64,000 bases of DNA from Haladaptatus salinisoli (GTDB taxonomy: Archaea; Halobacteriota; Halobacteria; Halobacteriales; Haladaptataceae). This document shows positions 25,519 through 34,485 of the stretch, piece after piece. The stretch covers positions 1,414,823-1,478,822 of the forward strand of contig NZ_CP085327.1 of NCBI RefSeq assembly GCF_020614375.1. Direction: 5' to 3'. A program made the position numbers and the translations under genes. Position 1 is the stretch's first letter. The number at the start of each line of letters is the position of its first letter. The notes beneath the pieces are model-generated. The model was not told where the DNA came from, did not search any database, and saw nothing but the letters and a program-made list of their open reading frames with translations.

Positions 25519-26868
25519 TCAGGGTGTCGGGTCGAAGTAGCGCGCGAGTTCGACGCCGAACTCCTCGGCCAGCGTGCCGACCTCGTCGCCGGAGAGCACT
25601 TCGTACCCGTCCGCCATCGCCGTCTCGACGCGAACCCCCAGCGCGGCGTCGAAGACGGCGTCGCTTTCGAGGTACTCCACGGCGGTCGTGAACTCCCGTT
25701 CTCGTTCCACGACGTAGCGGTCGCCGTCGATGAAGGGACCGTAGGCGTCGGAATCGGCGTACTTCTCGTAGAATCCGCCCGCGTGTGAACGCACGTGGAC
25801 GGGCGGTCCGTCGTGGCGCTCGACCGTCGGCCGCTCCGCCACCGCCAGTTCGAAGAAGAGCGCCGCCGCGTCGTCCGCGAACAGCTCCGCCCGGAGGACT
25901 TCGAATCCCCGCCGGTCGAGGACGTCCTCGACGCCCGAGAGCGACTTCTGAAGTTGCGGGTAGAGCTGGTCGTCCACCACGTCCGGCGCGTCGAAGCGGA
26001 GGGCGACCGGCGCGGTTCCGCGCTCGGCGACGAACTCGCGGACGTCGGCCGGCGCGAGCGGGGCGGGCGGGTCGGGAAAGAAGAGCGATTCGCGCGGCTC
26101 CGCGAGCAGGTCGCGGGCGTAGTGTTGGAGCCGCGCGACGTTCTCGGCGGAGAGGACGGCGGCGACGTTGCGCTCCGGGTCGGTGGGGTCGACGACCGCC
26201 AGCGGGTCGTCGAACGACCGCGTCCCGTGGTCCTCCGGGTCGAAGCGGACGGGCGGGTGCCACTCCGCCGCCGCTTCGAGCAGGTCGCGGAAGCCGCCGA
26301 ATTCGAGGACGAGGAGTTCGGTCAGGTAGCCCGAAAATCCCCGCGTCCGGAGGTCGCTCCCGTACGCGCCGATACCCTTCAAGAACTGCTTGAACAGCAG
26401 CACCTCGCGGGCGAGTTCGTCGTCCAACCGCGCTTCGAGGTATCGCGTGTGAAACGGGGTGCGGTCGACCGCCGACTGGATGGCCGACGCCGACTCGACG
26501 CGGTAGCAGGGGACGAGGTCGACGTCGAACCCTTCGAACTCGCCTTTGACGTAGGGGTGCTCGGCGAACTCCTCGTGCCCGTCCGGAAGCACCGCGTGGC
26601 CGACTTCCAACCCGTAGGATTCCAGCGTCGCGCGGTCGACGTCGGGGGGAAATCGGACGAACAGGTCGATATCCCGGTCGCCGCTGACCCACGTCCCTCG
26701 GGCGGTGCTCCCGACCCGCTTCACGTCGGCCTCGACCGGCAGGCGGGCGACCGCTTCCTCGGTTCGCTCCACCAGTTCGTCGCCGACGCGTCGGAGGTGC
26801 GCTCGCTCGTCGGCGTCCGGTTCGACCCGTTCGAGAACCGCCGCGACGACATCCTCGAAGCGTTCCAT
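25519..26868 (-). CDS. cca: CCA-adding enzyme (archaeal class I tRNA nucleotidyltransferase)
   Basis: The 449-residue enzyme adds CCA to tRNA 3' ends, needed here because the tRNA genes do not encode CCA. The nucleotidyltransferase head has VGSTARGTWVSGDRDIDLFVRF (GS motif and DxD), with the third carboxylate in FDVDLVPCYRV. Further landmarks are LLFKQFLKGIGAYGSDLRTRGFSGYLTELLVLEFG in sections, then the RNA-binding body and tail. I take ATG 26868 (MERFEDVV); an in-frame ATG at 26886 would add six residues. Two tRNA genes follow on the opposite strand. Confidence 0.95.
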   Translation of the reverse strand: MERFEDVVAAVLERVEPDADERAHLRRVGDELVERTEEAVARLPVEADVKRVGSTARGTWVSGDRDIDLFVRFPPDVDRATLESYGLEVGHAVLPDGHEEFAEHPYVKGEFEGFDVDLVPCYRVESASAIQSAVDRTPFHTRYLEARLDDELAREVLLFKQFLKGIGAYGSDLRTRGFSGYLTELLVLEFGGFRDLLEAAAEWHPPVRFDPEDHGTRSFDDPLAVVDPTDPERNVAAVLSAENVARLQHYARDLLAEPRESLFFPDPPAPLAPADVREFVAERGTAPVALRFDAPDVVDDQLYPQLQKSLSGVEDVLDRRGFEVLRAELFADDAAALFFELAVAERPTVERHDGPPVHVRSHAGGFYEKYADSDAYGPFIDGDRYVVEREREFTTAVEYLESDAVFDAALGVRVETAMADGYEVLSGDEVGTLAEEFGVELARYFDPTP

Positions 26869-26970
26869 CACGCGATGGTTTTCCACGAACGCGGGAAAGC
26901 GTATCGATGCCGCCGGGGGAAAACGAAAGCCCTATCAAAGAACTCCATCTATGGACTGATGCAGTCGGAA

Positions 26971-27043
26971 GCCGCCGTAGCTCAGTTGGTAGAGCACCTG
27001 GTTGTTACCCAGGTTGTCCCAGGTTCGAGCCCTGGCGGCGGCG
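26971..27043 (+). tRNA. tRNA-Asn (anticodon GTT)
   Basis: The cloverleaf is complete. The acceptor is GCCGCCG with CGGCGGC and discriminator G. The D arm is GCTC/GAGC, the anticodon stem CCTGG/CCAGG with loop TTGTTAC (anticodon GTT), and the T arm CCAGG-TTCGAGC-CCTGG. No intron and no encoded CCA are seen. Confidence 0.95.
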
Positions 27044-27117
27044 CTTCTCTCGGGTCCCCGCGCAGTCGCCGAAACCCGGTACGTTAAAGAGGCGCCGTAG
27101 ATTATCGACTGCCGAGC

Positions 27118-27192
27118 GGGCCCTTAGCTCAGTCTGGTTAGAGCGCTCGGCTCATAACCGGGTGGTCGTTGGTTCGAATCCGACAGGGCCCA
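27118..27192 (+). tRNA. tRNA-Met (anticodon CAT), elongator type
   Basis: The cloverleaf has acceptor GGGCCCT with AGGGCCC and discriminator A. The D arm is GCTC/GAGC, the anticodon stem CTCGG/CCGGG (one A-G mismatch or weak pair region) with loop CTCATAA, and the T arm GTTGG-TTCGAAT-CCGAC. Anticodon CAT also occurs in tRNA-Ile2 (lysidine or agmatidine modified). The initiator is excluded by the anticodon stem, so elongator Met or Ile2 remain. The 205 bp after it hold no supported gene. Confidence 0.85.
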
Positions 27193-27397
27193 TCCGGATT
27201 TTGGTCGATTCTGTACCACCGGTTTCACGATCGTGAGCGGCTGTATCGGTCATTTTCGCAGTTGGGCGGTCGGTTGGTAGAATTGGGGTTGGCGTGACCA
27301 TCCAACTGTTAGACGGGGTCGCTGCCGTCGTGCGTCTGGCTCCGTTACAATCCTCGGTAACAGATAGAAGTCGAGCCCCCGTCACTGAGGCGAGCCG

Positions 27398-28933
27398 TTA
27401 CCGTGAGTAGTTCCGTGAGCTAGCGTTGATGCCGGGACGGATTTCGGTGAGGTCCTCCGGAGTTGGCCCGTTCACGACCGTTACGGTTCTTCCGTCACGA
27501 ACGACGTAGAACGCGTCGGCGAAGCCGCCGTCCGAGATCACCCAGACGTTATCGCTGACGCGCTGAGCGTCGTTGAGACCGAGGAGTTCGAGATACGCCC
27601 GGTGGAATTGGCGCGCATCTCGGGAGCTTCGCCACTTCGTGAGCCAAACGTAGCCTCGTTTCGCCCCGTTTTGATACGGGATGAGTCGGTCGTTTACCCA
27701 TCCTTCGGACGGGGCGCTCGTATAGTTCAACGAATCGTACCCCCTTTGCTCCGGCACGAAGTTCGATCTCGGGTCGATGACGTTCTCCTCGTGACGCTGA
27801 CTTTGATACCAGAACATCGTGTAGATCCCGGCTTCTCCGACGGTATCCGATCCGTTTTCTCCCCAGACCTGACTCACGGCCGCGTTCCGATAGGTCGTCC
27901 AGTTGTTCCGGGACGTGTCCGTGAACGATAGCGGTGCGGTCGTATTGGTCGACTCCTGTGCCGGGTGAATGATCCGCTTGCTCGTCCTCGGCGGGTGTCG
28001 GTACGCTTCGTTTACGGCCTCCCATCCGCCGGAATGGAGGAGCTCCTGAACGTAAACCGGGCCGTCCGAATACGGTTGAAATCCGTACAAAGCGAGACCG
28101 ATATTTAGATTGCTAACGTTATTCGAGTAATCGAATAGACTCCGCGTTTCGTGGCACTTCCAGATGTTGCCACAGCGCGCCAAGTACTGCTGGTGAATGT
28201 AGGTCGCATCACCTTCGCTCAATCCCTGCTCCCCGAGTACTTCGTCCCAAGTATTGATGTGCCGATAATAGCGAGCGAGCCCGATGCCGAAGTGCTGGTC
28301 TTGCAACGCATGGGTGAACTCGTGAGCAAGAACTACGTCGTTGTACTGGTTCCCCTCGTCGGACTCCGGTAGAACCATGGTGTCAGTAGAGGGGTCGTAA
28401 AAGCCGAGAGTGGTCGAACCGACTGTCGCCGCGTACTCGCTTCCGAAATTCGATGGTTCGTCGACGATAAACAGTGCTTCCCAGACCTGATTTTGCCACT
28501 CGCTGACCCCGGATTGATTGTAGAACTGGAGCTGGTTGCCCGTTCGGGTGCGGTACTCTGACGGTGAAATCGTCTCGATCGAAACCGGTTGTTCGAACTC
28601 GAGTTGCCGGAGATGCTCGACGCGGGCCTTGATCTGAGCGACGTACAGTTGTCGTTCACGCTTCGTCAGGCCGTCGTCCTTGTTCACCTCGATCGGTTCG
28701 TTGTACCAGACGCCGTCCTCCCACCCGAGTACGTCCTGATCCGGGTCCCCGTAGGACGATTTTTGGTCGCCAGCGGTGGTATTATTTTGAACGACCGAAC
28801 CGAAGGAAGCCGCGCGCTTCTCGTTCACACCCACCGGTTCTTGGGGGAGATGGGAGGCGGCGCTGCTCACCGGACTTGCGAGGACGACCAGCGTGAGAAC
28901 CAAGGCTATCGACCGGGACTTGAATGCTCGCAT
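27398..28933 (-). CDS. Secreted HExxH protein, Hvo_1808-like surface protein
   Basis: The 511-residue protein has a Sec-type signal peptide (MRAFKSRSIALVLTLVVLASPVSSA, likely cleaved near residue 25) and no C-terminal anchor. The centre has VVLAHEFTHALQDQHF and, about 50 residues later, LSEGDATYIHQQYLARC. These give a HExxH zinc motif plus a downstream glutamate helix, as in gluzincin-like peptidases. Flanking segments (VLGWEDGVWYNEPIEVN, VEHLRQLEFEQPV, LGFYDPSTDTMVL) match the haloarchaeal Hvo_1808-like surface family from memory. Its codon use is less GC-biased than its neighbours, which could indicate recent transfer. Protease activity is inferred. Confidence 0.82.
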   Translation of the reverse strand: MRAFKSRSIALVLTLVVLASPVSSAASHLPQEPVGVNEKRAASFGSVVQNNTTAGDQKSSYGDPDQDVLGWEDGVWYNEPIEVNKDDGLTKRERQLYVAQIKARVEHLRQLEFEQPVSIETISPSEYRTRTGNQLQFYNQSGVSEWQNQVWEALFIVDEPSNFGSEYAATVGSTTLGFYDPSTDTMVLPESDEGNQYNDVVLAHEFTHALQDQHFGIGLARYYRHINTWDEVLGEQGLSEGDATYIHQQYLARCGNIWKCHETRSLFDYSNNVSNLNIGLALYGFQPYSDGPVYVQELLHSGGWEAVNEAYRHPPRTSKRIIHPAQESTNTTAPLSFTDTSRNNWTTYRNAAVSQVWGENGSDTVGEAGIYTMFWYQSQRHEENVIDPRSNFVPEQRGYDSLNYTSAPSEGWVNDRLIPYQNGAKRGYVWLTKWRSSRDARQFHRAYLELLGLNDAQRVSDNVWVISDGGFADAFYVVRDGRTVTVVNGPTPEDLTEIRPGINASSRNYSR

Positions 28934-29444
28934 ACCTTTTCCACCTCCCCGGCAGTGTTAGTTATTAGTACGTATCTTCGCGGGTTCTTTCGAGTATTTT
29001 CTAATTCGGTGGGGAATTCGCCAAATAATCCCGCGGACGGAGAGGTGAGCATCCGAACGCTGCGGCCGGATCATCGAAACCGAGGTTCGTGGCGTCGTTC
29101 GTCGAGGGACATCCGTCTAGCCGTGGTCGGGGCGAGGTTCGTAGCTAGGTTTCCGTTTATCGAAGGCACGAGCCAGCGTTCGGTGGGCCTCGATTTTAGC
29201 GGTTCGTGGGCCCGTCAACAGCTAGCCGATGGGGCGACACATTCCGGACGCGCCCCGTCCAAATTTTAACCGATTTCCCGTCGAGTGTCGGCGAGAGCGT
29301 TCTGGTCCTATCGATAGCAGAGACAGTTCGCGTCGACACCGTTAGAGGGGAGCCACCCGTAGACTACGGTGAGAGGCGCGGACGGCCGAAAAGCCGGGCC
29401 ACGGTGCTGCAACACCGCGACCGCGCTTCGGACTACCCAAAGCA
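28934..29444. other. Intergenic stretch without supported gene (511 bp)
   Basis: The A/T-richer first 110 bp belong to the promoter of the secreted protein gene on the minus strand. A TATA-like AAATTTTAACC lies near 29263. Open frames here are Arg/Ser-rich on both strands and have no family character. The low coding density, with the frame-disrupted gene next to it, suggests a decayed or accessory segment. Confidence 0.5.
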
Positions 29445-29696
29445 ATGTCGACCGAACCAACGAATACAAATAACGACATCGAACCGAAGTCCGACGCCGA
29501 CGATCCGCTGGAGTACACCCGTAGTTCGCCGACCCCCGACGCGTCGGCGACCGATGACCGCACCGCCGGCCGGGGCGAAACTGCGCGGCGAACGTCCCGC
29601 GATGCGGGTCCGCGAGCAACCGTCGAGCGTGCTCGCCGACCGACTCGCGTCGGAGTCCGGTTCGCCGACCCCGCCGGGAAGGGTGATGGACGATGG
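29445..29696 (+). pseudogene. Frame-disrupted 5' part of the gene continuing at 29693
   Basis: ATG 29445 opens an acidic, coding-like segment (MSTEPTNTNNDIEPKSDADDPLEYT). Near 29554 this frame turns Arg-rich, while the next frame becomes coding-like from ATG 29554 (MTAPPAGAKL, then SSVLADRLASESGSPTPPG) up to about 29690. The third frame then takes over at ATG 29693. Either three short overlapping genes are coupled, or one gene of about 275 residues carries two frameshifts. Sequencing error is an alternative. Confidence 0.45.
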
Positions 29697-30271
29697 TGCT
29701 CTTAGACCGTCGCGACGAGTTCGCGGGGAGCGAGTCCGATTTCGAAACGATCGCCGCGACAGCGCACGAACTCTATCACAGCGACGAGTTCCACGAGGCG
29801 TTCGTCCGAGCGGTTCGCTCCGTCCTGACCGCTCACGTCGACGCCGACGAAATCGACGATGCCGCCGAAGCCGTGCTCGCCGAGTGGTTGTGGACGGACG
29901 GAAGGGGCGGACTGTTCCAACTCCGTAATCACGTCGTCTCGAACGAACGTGCCGACCTCGCCGAGGGCGATATCATCCGCATGACGAGCGCGGTGGACGC
30001 CGACCGCGTCGTCCCGTTCGTCGTCGAATCGGCGGTTCCCGAGGAGACGGGAGTCTCCGCGTGGCGAATCGACCCCGACGACGGAGACGTCAGCAGTCGC
30101 GAACACGCTACCGGTCACGTTCTGTTCTGCGACCGCTTCTCCGTCGACCGAAGTCGTCGAAACGCCCACGAGAATCCGTACCTCGTCGTCGAAGAGCTTG
30201 CTCGGGAGTTCACCGAAGACGGCGAGCAGGACGAGACGGAACGTTCCGGATTCTGCTCTGACACCGGTTAG
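29693..30271 (+). CDS. Unrecognised acidic protein (192 aa), possibly 3' part of a broken gene
   Basis: The 192-residue frame reads as a soluble acidic protein. It has helices in the first half (FETIAATAHELYHSDEFHEAFVRAV, then DEIDDAAEAVLAEWLW) and strands in the second (DIIRMTSAVDADRVVPFVVESAVP). Near the end are two Cys (HVLFCDRF and FCSDTG). I do not recognise a family. An in-frame stop lies just upstream of ATG 29693, so this start or a frameshifted continuation from 29445 are the options. A promoter for the next gene follows. Confidence 0.55.
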   Translation: MVLLDRRDEFAGSESDFETIAATAHELYHSDEFHEAFVRAVRSVLTAHVDADEIDDAAEAVLAEWLWTDGRGGLFQLRNHVVSNERADLAEGDIIRMTSAVDADRVVPFVVESAVPEETGVSAWRIDPDDGDVSSREHATGHVLFCDRFSVDRSRRNAHENPYLVVEELAREFTEDGEQDETERSGFCSDTG

Positions 30272-30389
30272 TGAATCGCCGAACGATCAACCTTCAGAAT
30301 GCTAACGACATTTACCATATCATCCATCGACCGTATCCAATTCTGACCGTTTGGGAAAATAATTAGCGGGAGTAGAATCACGTAGGAGT

Positions 30390-31718
30390 ATGCGTCGACG
30401 CACCTACCTGAAAGCGACGAGCATTGCACTCGGTGGCCTCGTTCCGACCGGTACGGCGGTCGGAAACGGCGCTAACGACCGTCGCGGGGACTACCGGCCG
30501 GGAGGGCCGTGGCCGGGCAACGAGCAGGCGTACAATCTCAACGCCTTCCACTCGAACGAGGAACTCACGGCCCAACTGAAGAAAATCGACCGGCAGAGCG
30601 ACCGCATCGCGCTCGCCGAAATCGGACGGTCGGCCGGCCGTGGCGATCCGCTCTGGGAGGTTACCGTCGGTGACGGGGACGCGAGCGTTCACCTCATCAA
30701 CCAGATTCACGGTGACGAACCGGTCGGGACGGAGGTTACCCTCGAGTTGATTCGCGAACTCGCGTTCGGTAACTCCCGCCGAGTCGAGCGATTACTCGAC
30801 GGGCTCTCGTTCACCATCGTTCCGAGGGTGAATCCGGACGGGGCGATGTTCGAGTACGACATCGACGCCGACGGGAGACGGGAGTGGATCGGCCGCCGGA
30901 CGAACACGCAAGCGTGGCAGTCGGGAGACTCGAAGTACGAACCGTACTACCACTACGCCGTTCCCGACGATGCGCCGCCGGGGTACGACATGAACCGCGA
31001 TTTTAACGTCGCTCTCGACGCCGACGCGATCGACGACCAGACGGCGTCGTGGTCCCGGGAGCGGTACTACGACGTGGAGTACGAGGGATACACGCTACGA
31101 AGTAGCGGTCTCATGCTCTCGCCCGAAGTTCGCGCGGTCGCCGCCTCCGCGCTCCGTGCCGACCCGGACTACGCAATCACGCACCACCATCAGGGCCGGT
31201 ACCTCTACCCCGGTTCCGGTGACGGGAACCGACCGTCGAAACAGACCGTCATGAGCGTGATGCCCGCGTACGGCCCGGCGTACCGAAACCGGTCCCCCTT
31301 CAACGACCCCGACGCGCCGGTCGAGCAGGTCGTCGACCCGTTCGTCGACGCGGAGACGAGCGAGCGGTCGCTCCAACTGAACGTGCTCGTCGAAGAGGCG
31401 CTCGCCGAGCGCGGTAACAGCGTCTTCGACAGCGTCACCCGATACGGGTACTATCCGCTGTGGGGGTCGTATCTCGATACGGTCTGCCCGCGGACGGGCG
31501 CGGCCGGGCTTCTCTACGAAGTGACCGGACAGACCGACGACCGGGGCCAGCAGGGTATCGGACGGATGGTTCAGGCGACGACCGTCGGCTTCCTGGCGAC
31601 GTTCGAAGCGATGGCCGACGGCTCCATCGCGGACGTGGACGCGGAGAAATACTGGGACATCCCCCTCGCGGGTGACCCCCTCGACAATCCGCACGGCGTC
31701 GAAGTCCCGACTCGCTAA
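30390..31718 (+). CDS. Tat-exported M14 zinc carboxypeptidase-like protein
   Basis: The 442-residue protein starts with a twin-arginine signal (MRRRTYLKATSIALGG), so it is folded with its metal before export, as usual for haloarchaeal secreted enzymes. The M14 catalytic set is complete: zinc ligands H107 and E110 (IHGDE), VNPDGAMFEYD, substrate-binding N202-R203 (YDMNRDFN), the third zinc ligand in THHHQGR (about 265-267) and the general base E377 in LLYEVTG. It therefore should cleave C-terminal residues or amide side groups outside the cell. A TATA-like AAAATAATTAG lies about 30 bp before the ATG. Confidence 0.88.
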   Translation: MRRRTYLKATSIALGGLVPTGTAVGNGANDRRGDYRPGGPWPGNEQAYNLNAFHSNEELTAQLKKIDRQSDRIALAEIGRSAGRGDPLWEVTVGDGDASVHLINQIHGDEPVGTEVTLELIRELAFGNSRRVERLLDGLSFTIVPRVNPDGAMFEYDIDADGRREWIGRRTNTQAWQSGDSKYEPYYHYAVPDDAPPGYDMNRDFNVALDADAIDDQTASWSRERYYDVEYEGYTLRSSGLMLSPEVRAVAASALRADPDYAITHHHQGRYLYPGSGDGNRPSKQTVMSVMPAYGPAYRNRSPFNDPDAPVEQVVDPFVDAETSERSLQLNVLVEEALAERGNSVFDSVTRYGYYPLWGSYLDTVCPRTGAAGLLYEVTGQTDDRGQQGIGRMVQATTVGFLATFEAMADGSIADVDAEKYWDIPLAGDPLDNPHGVEVPTR

Positions 31719-31789
31719 CGTATCGAGTCGGCATCCTCCCCCGGAGTCGTTCCTCGCACCGAACACCGTCCTTCGGTTTCCGTCGAGAC

Positions 31790-32884
31790 TCAACGCCCGA
31801 CGACGCTCCGATCGATTTCGACGCCGAGGCCCGGTTCGGAGGGTGCTTCGACCGCCCCGTTTTCGGCCGCGATGGTCTCTGTCAGGGGGAAGTCGCGCAC
31901 CTCGGCCGTCCAAGGGGGCTCTATCGGGAACTCGCACCACGGCGAGCGCGCGGCGGTCATCGAGTGGAGGTTCGCCGCGAGTCCGACGCCGTTCGTCCAC
32001 GTGTGCGGCACGAACCGAACGCCTCGCTCGCGGGCGCTCGCCGCGATGTTGACGCCCTCCTGAATCCCGGTGGCGAGCATCGCGTCGGGTTGGAGGACGT
32101 CCACCGCCCCGTGACGCAGCAGTTCCCGGACCTCGTGAGGGCCGTCGTTGAACTCGCCGCCCGCGATGGGAACGTCGGTCCGCTCGCGCAGTCGGGCGTA
32201 CCCTCGGTAGTCGTGACGCGGTAGCGGTTCTTCGAGCCACGCGATATCGAGCGGTTCGAGGTCGCGCGCGACCGCGAGCGCTTCGGCGAACGACCACCGC
32301 TCCTCCTCGCCGACGGCGCGCACCGCCCAGCCTTTGTTCGCGTCGACCATGAGCGTGAGGTCGGGAAACGCCTCGCGTACCCGCCGGACGATTTCGATGT
32401 CTTCGCGCGAGGTAATGCGGAGTTTGACCGCCTCGAACCCGTCGGCGAGGCGGTCTTCGACGTACTCGATGCGCTCCTCGGCGGATTTCACCTCGCCGGT
32501 GCTTGCGTAGCACCGAATTTCCCGGCTCATTGCGCCGAGAACTTCGTAAATCGGCTTACCGGCGTCCTTTCCGATGATGTCCCACAGGGCGACTTCGACG
32601 TGCCACGGCCGCGGACCGAGGAGGTCGAGCGAGGCGAGTTTTCGGCGGATGCGCGAAACGTCGTGGGGATTCTCCCCGAGCAGGAGCAGTCGAAGCGTGT
32701 CGCCGTAATCGATTCCGCCGGGGAAACTCGGACTCGCCGTAACGCCGGTGATTCCGGCGTCGGTTTCGATCTCGAACAGTTCGAGTTCGTGTCTGCTCTG
32801 CGGGTACCCCGGTACCCACGTCGGGTCGAAGGAACCGTCCAAGTTGCGTGCGAGGTGGTACTGGTCGACGCCGGTAATCTCCAT
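31790..32884 (-). CDS. Enolase-superfamily enzyme (mandelate racemase/muconate lactonizing type)
   Basis: The 364-residue protein has the superfamily layout: an N-terminal capping domain (to about residue 125), then a barrel. The barrel carries GFEAVKLRI (Lys-x-Arg), the metal ligand MVDANKGW, AWLEEPLPRHD (second ligand), IAGGEFNDG (third ligand) and FVPHTWTNGVGLAAN (acid/base His). The KxK-to-KxR change and late His fit the mandelate racemase or sugar-acid dehydratase subgroup. Without a pathway neighbour the acid substrate is unknown. It is convergent with the M14 gene. Confidence 0.85.
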   Translation of the reverse strand: MEITGVDQYHLARNLDGSFDPTWVPGYPQSRHELELFEIETDAGITGVTASPSFPGGIDYGDTLRLLLLGENPHDVSRIRRKLASLDLLGPRPWHVEVALWDIIGKDAGKPIYEVLGAMSREIRCYASTGEVKSAEERIEYVEDRLADGFEAVKLRITSREDIEIVRRVREAFPDLTLMVDANKGWAVRAVGEEERWSFAEALAVARDLEPLDIAWLEEPLPRHDYRGYARLRERTDVPIAGGEFNDGPHEVRELLRHGAVDVLQPDAMLATGIQEGVNIAASARERGVRFVPHTWTNGVGLAANLHSMTAARSPWCEFPIEPPWTAEVRDFPLTETIAAENGAVEAPSEPGLGVEIDRSVVGR

Positions 32885-32989
32885 GTACGGTTCCCCGCCG
32901 TCGGGGGGAAAACGGTTTAGCCGCCCATGCGAGCGGTTTTATTTCGGCGACCGTCGCGTAAACGAATGGGACGTCGACCGCCGTTCGTC

Positions 32990-33193
32990 TCACCGCCCCC
33001 GTTTTTCCGCGACCGCTGAGCGGACGGCACCGATGACTTCGAGCCCCCAGAAGACGACGACGGCGATACCGCCCACGGCGAGCAGGGAGAAGACGACGCG
33101 AAGTAGGTACTCGAGCGCCGTAAGTTCGAGGACGGGGCCGCCGTGCAAAACGACGAAGGATACGGAGACCATCCGCGATTCGGTCGGGCGCAC
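32990..33193 (-). CDS. Small membrane protein (60-67 aa), last gene of locus
   Basis: A 67-residue frame starts at GTG 33193, one base after the stop of the upstream membrane protein gene, which suggests coupled translation. An ATG at 33172 would give 60 residues. One or two hydrophobic helices are present (VSFVVLHGGPVLELTALEYLL and VVFSLLAVGGIAVVVFWGLEVIGAV), and the C terminus is basic (AEKRGR). I do not recognise the family. It probably belongs with the preceding membrane protein in the methyltransferase/OsmC locus. Confidence 0.65.
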   Translation of the reverse strand: MRPTESRMVSVSFVVLHGGPVLELTALEYLLRVVFSLLAVGGIAVVVFWGLEVIGAVRSAVAEKRGR

Positions 33194-33194
33194 G

Positions 33195-33698
33195 CTACCG
33201 CTCGGTCGCGTTCAAGCCGCGATACGCCATCACGACGCCGACGACGAAGACGACGGTCGCCGCGTAGATGGGACCCAGGTGGGTCACCCAGTCGTGGGCG
33301 AACGCGTCCGCCGTGTAGTGCATCGGTAACGCGAGCGCCAAGCCGGTGACGGCGACGACGACCGCGGTCGCCCACGCCCAGGTGAGCCGCTGGCGCACGC
33401 CGTACCACGACAGGGCGGTGACCGCGATCCCCGTCGAGATGATGAACGCTGCGGTGGCGACGTGGAGGTGGCTGATGTAGTACGCGACCGTCGGGTTCAG
33501 TTCGGCTTTCGTCATCCCGCCGAGTGTACTGACCCCGAGTTCGAAGCCGCCCCCCACGAAGTTCAACGCGAGGAAGACGATTCCGTATCCGACGAACGCG
33601 ACGCCCGCGAGCGCCATCAGTAGGGAGCCGTTCCGTAGCTGCGATTCGATATCGACCCGTTGCTGCTGTTCACTTGCGATTGATTGATCTGTTGCCAT
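33195..33698 (-). CDS. Four-helix membrane protein
   Basis: The 167-residue protein has a soluble N terminus (MATDQSIASEQQQRVDIESQLRNG). Four hydrophobic segments follow: SLLMALAGVAFVGYGIVFLAL, YYISHLHVATAAFIISTGIAV, WAWATAVVVAVTGLALALPM and THLGPIYAATVVFVVGVVMAY. Several His residues lie in or near membrane segments (SHLHVATA, PMHY, FAHDW, THLG), which could bind heme or metal, as in small cytochrome-like proteins. It starts 5 bp after the methyltransferase gene, in the same operon. The function is not established. Confidence 0.72.
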   Translation of the reverse strand: MATDQSIASEQQQRVDIESQLRNGSLLMALAGVAFVGYGIVFLALNFVGGGFELGVSTLGGMTKAELNPTVAYYISHLHVATAAFIISTGIAVTALSWYGVRQRLTWAWATAVVVAVTGLALALPMHYTADAFAHDWVTHLGPIYAATVVFVVGVVMAYRGLNATER

Positions 33699-33703
33699 AG
33701 GTA

Positions 33704-34471
33704 TCACTTCCGTGCGCCGAGCGAGATGCTCTTCACGCCGTACTTCTGACACGCGTTCGCGGCCGACTCCGAGACGAACTCGTACTGCGCGTTATCCCGG
33801 ACCTCCGCCACCTCGAATCCGGCCGCTTCGATGAGCGCCGTGTAGCGGTCGATCTGCTCGGCCCCGCCGATGCAGGCCGCCCACAGGTCCTCGCTGTTCT
33901 TGATGCTCTCCGGCATCAGTTTCTCGCTGATGATGTCGGAGACGGCGAGCCGTCCGCCCGGCGCGAGAACCCGATTCGCCTCCCCGAACACCCGTTCTTT
34001 GTCCGGAGAGAGGTTGATAACCCCGTTCGAGAGGACGACGTCGAACGCTCCGTCTTCGAACGGGGCGTCCTCGATGTACCCCCGCTCGAAGGAGACGTTG
34101 TCCAGTCCCGCCTCGTCGCGCAGCTTCCGCGCGTTCGCGATCTGTCGGTCGGTCATGTCCAGTCCGGTCACGCTTCCGGAGTCCCCGACCCGTAACGCTG
34201 CGACGAACGCGTCCGTCCCGGAACCGCTCCCCAGGTCGAGCACGTCGTCCCCTTCCCGCAAGTCGGGGAGGTCGAAGTGGTATCCCACGCCCGCGAAGGA
34301 CTCCGTGGCCCGCGCGGGAACTCGGTCGAGAACGCCCGCCGGGTAGCCGAGACGTTCCGCCAACGGGCGACCCATCTCGAAGTGGTACTCCTCGTTCGGG
34401 GCCTCCGCGACGTCTCGATAGACGCTCTTGACCGCCCGTTCGAGGCGTTCGACGTCGAGTGGTCGTGCCAT
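33704..34471 (-). CDS. ArsM-like SAM-dependent methyltransferase
   Basis: The 255-residue class I methyltransferase has motif I VLDLGSGSGTDAF and further motifs in TGLDMTDRQ, FDVVLSNGVINLSPDK and VLAPGGRLAVSDI. C200 in WAACIGGAEQ and C241 near the end align in style with two of the cysteines of arsenite methyltransferases. The N-terminal extra Cys of characterised ArsM enzymes is absent, since the site reads LGSGSG. Methylation of arsenite is therefore possible but unproven; other thiol or metalloid acceptors are equally likely given OsmC next door. It lies 14 bp after osmC in one operon. Confidence 0.82.
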   Translation of the reverse strand: MARPLDVERLERAVKSVYRDVAEAPNEEYHFEMGRPLAERLGYPAGVLDRVPARATESFAGVGYHFDLPDLREGDDVLDLGSGSGTDAFVAALRVGDSGSVTGLDMTDRQIANARKLRDEAGLDNVSFERGYIEDAPFEDGAFDVVLSNGVINLSPDKERVFGEANRVLAPGGRLAVSDIISEKLMPESIKNSEDLWAACIGGAEQIDRYTALIEAAGFEVAEVRDNAQYEFVSESAANACQKYGVKSISLGARK

Positions 34472-34485
34472 TCGTCGTCACCTCG

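Noticed and set aside
23231-26938. A single 1,235-residue protein across the histidine kinase and CCA gene region
   Set aside because: The upstream part is Arg/Gly/Pro-rich and lies in the shadow frame of the cca gene. The kinase has a proper start at 25432.
27152-27385. Minus-strand frame over tRNA-Met and its downstream gap
   Set aside because: It crosses the tRNA gene, starts with a GTG without promoter and has no protein character.
28934-29444. Small genes in the 511-bp gap
   Set aside because: All frames are Arg/Ser-rich on both strands with no start context.
33704-34471. Naming the methyltransferase arsM
   Set aside because: The first Cys of characterised arsenite methyltransferases is missing and no ars gene is near.
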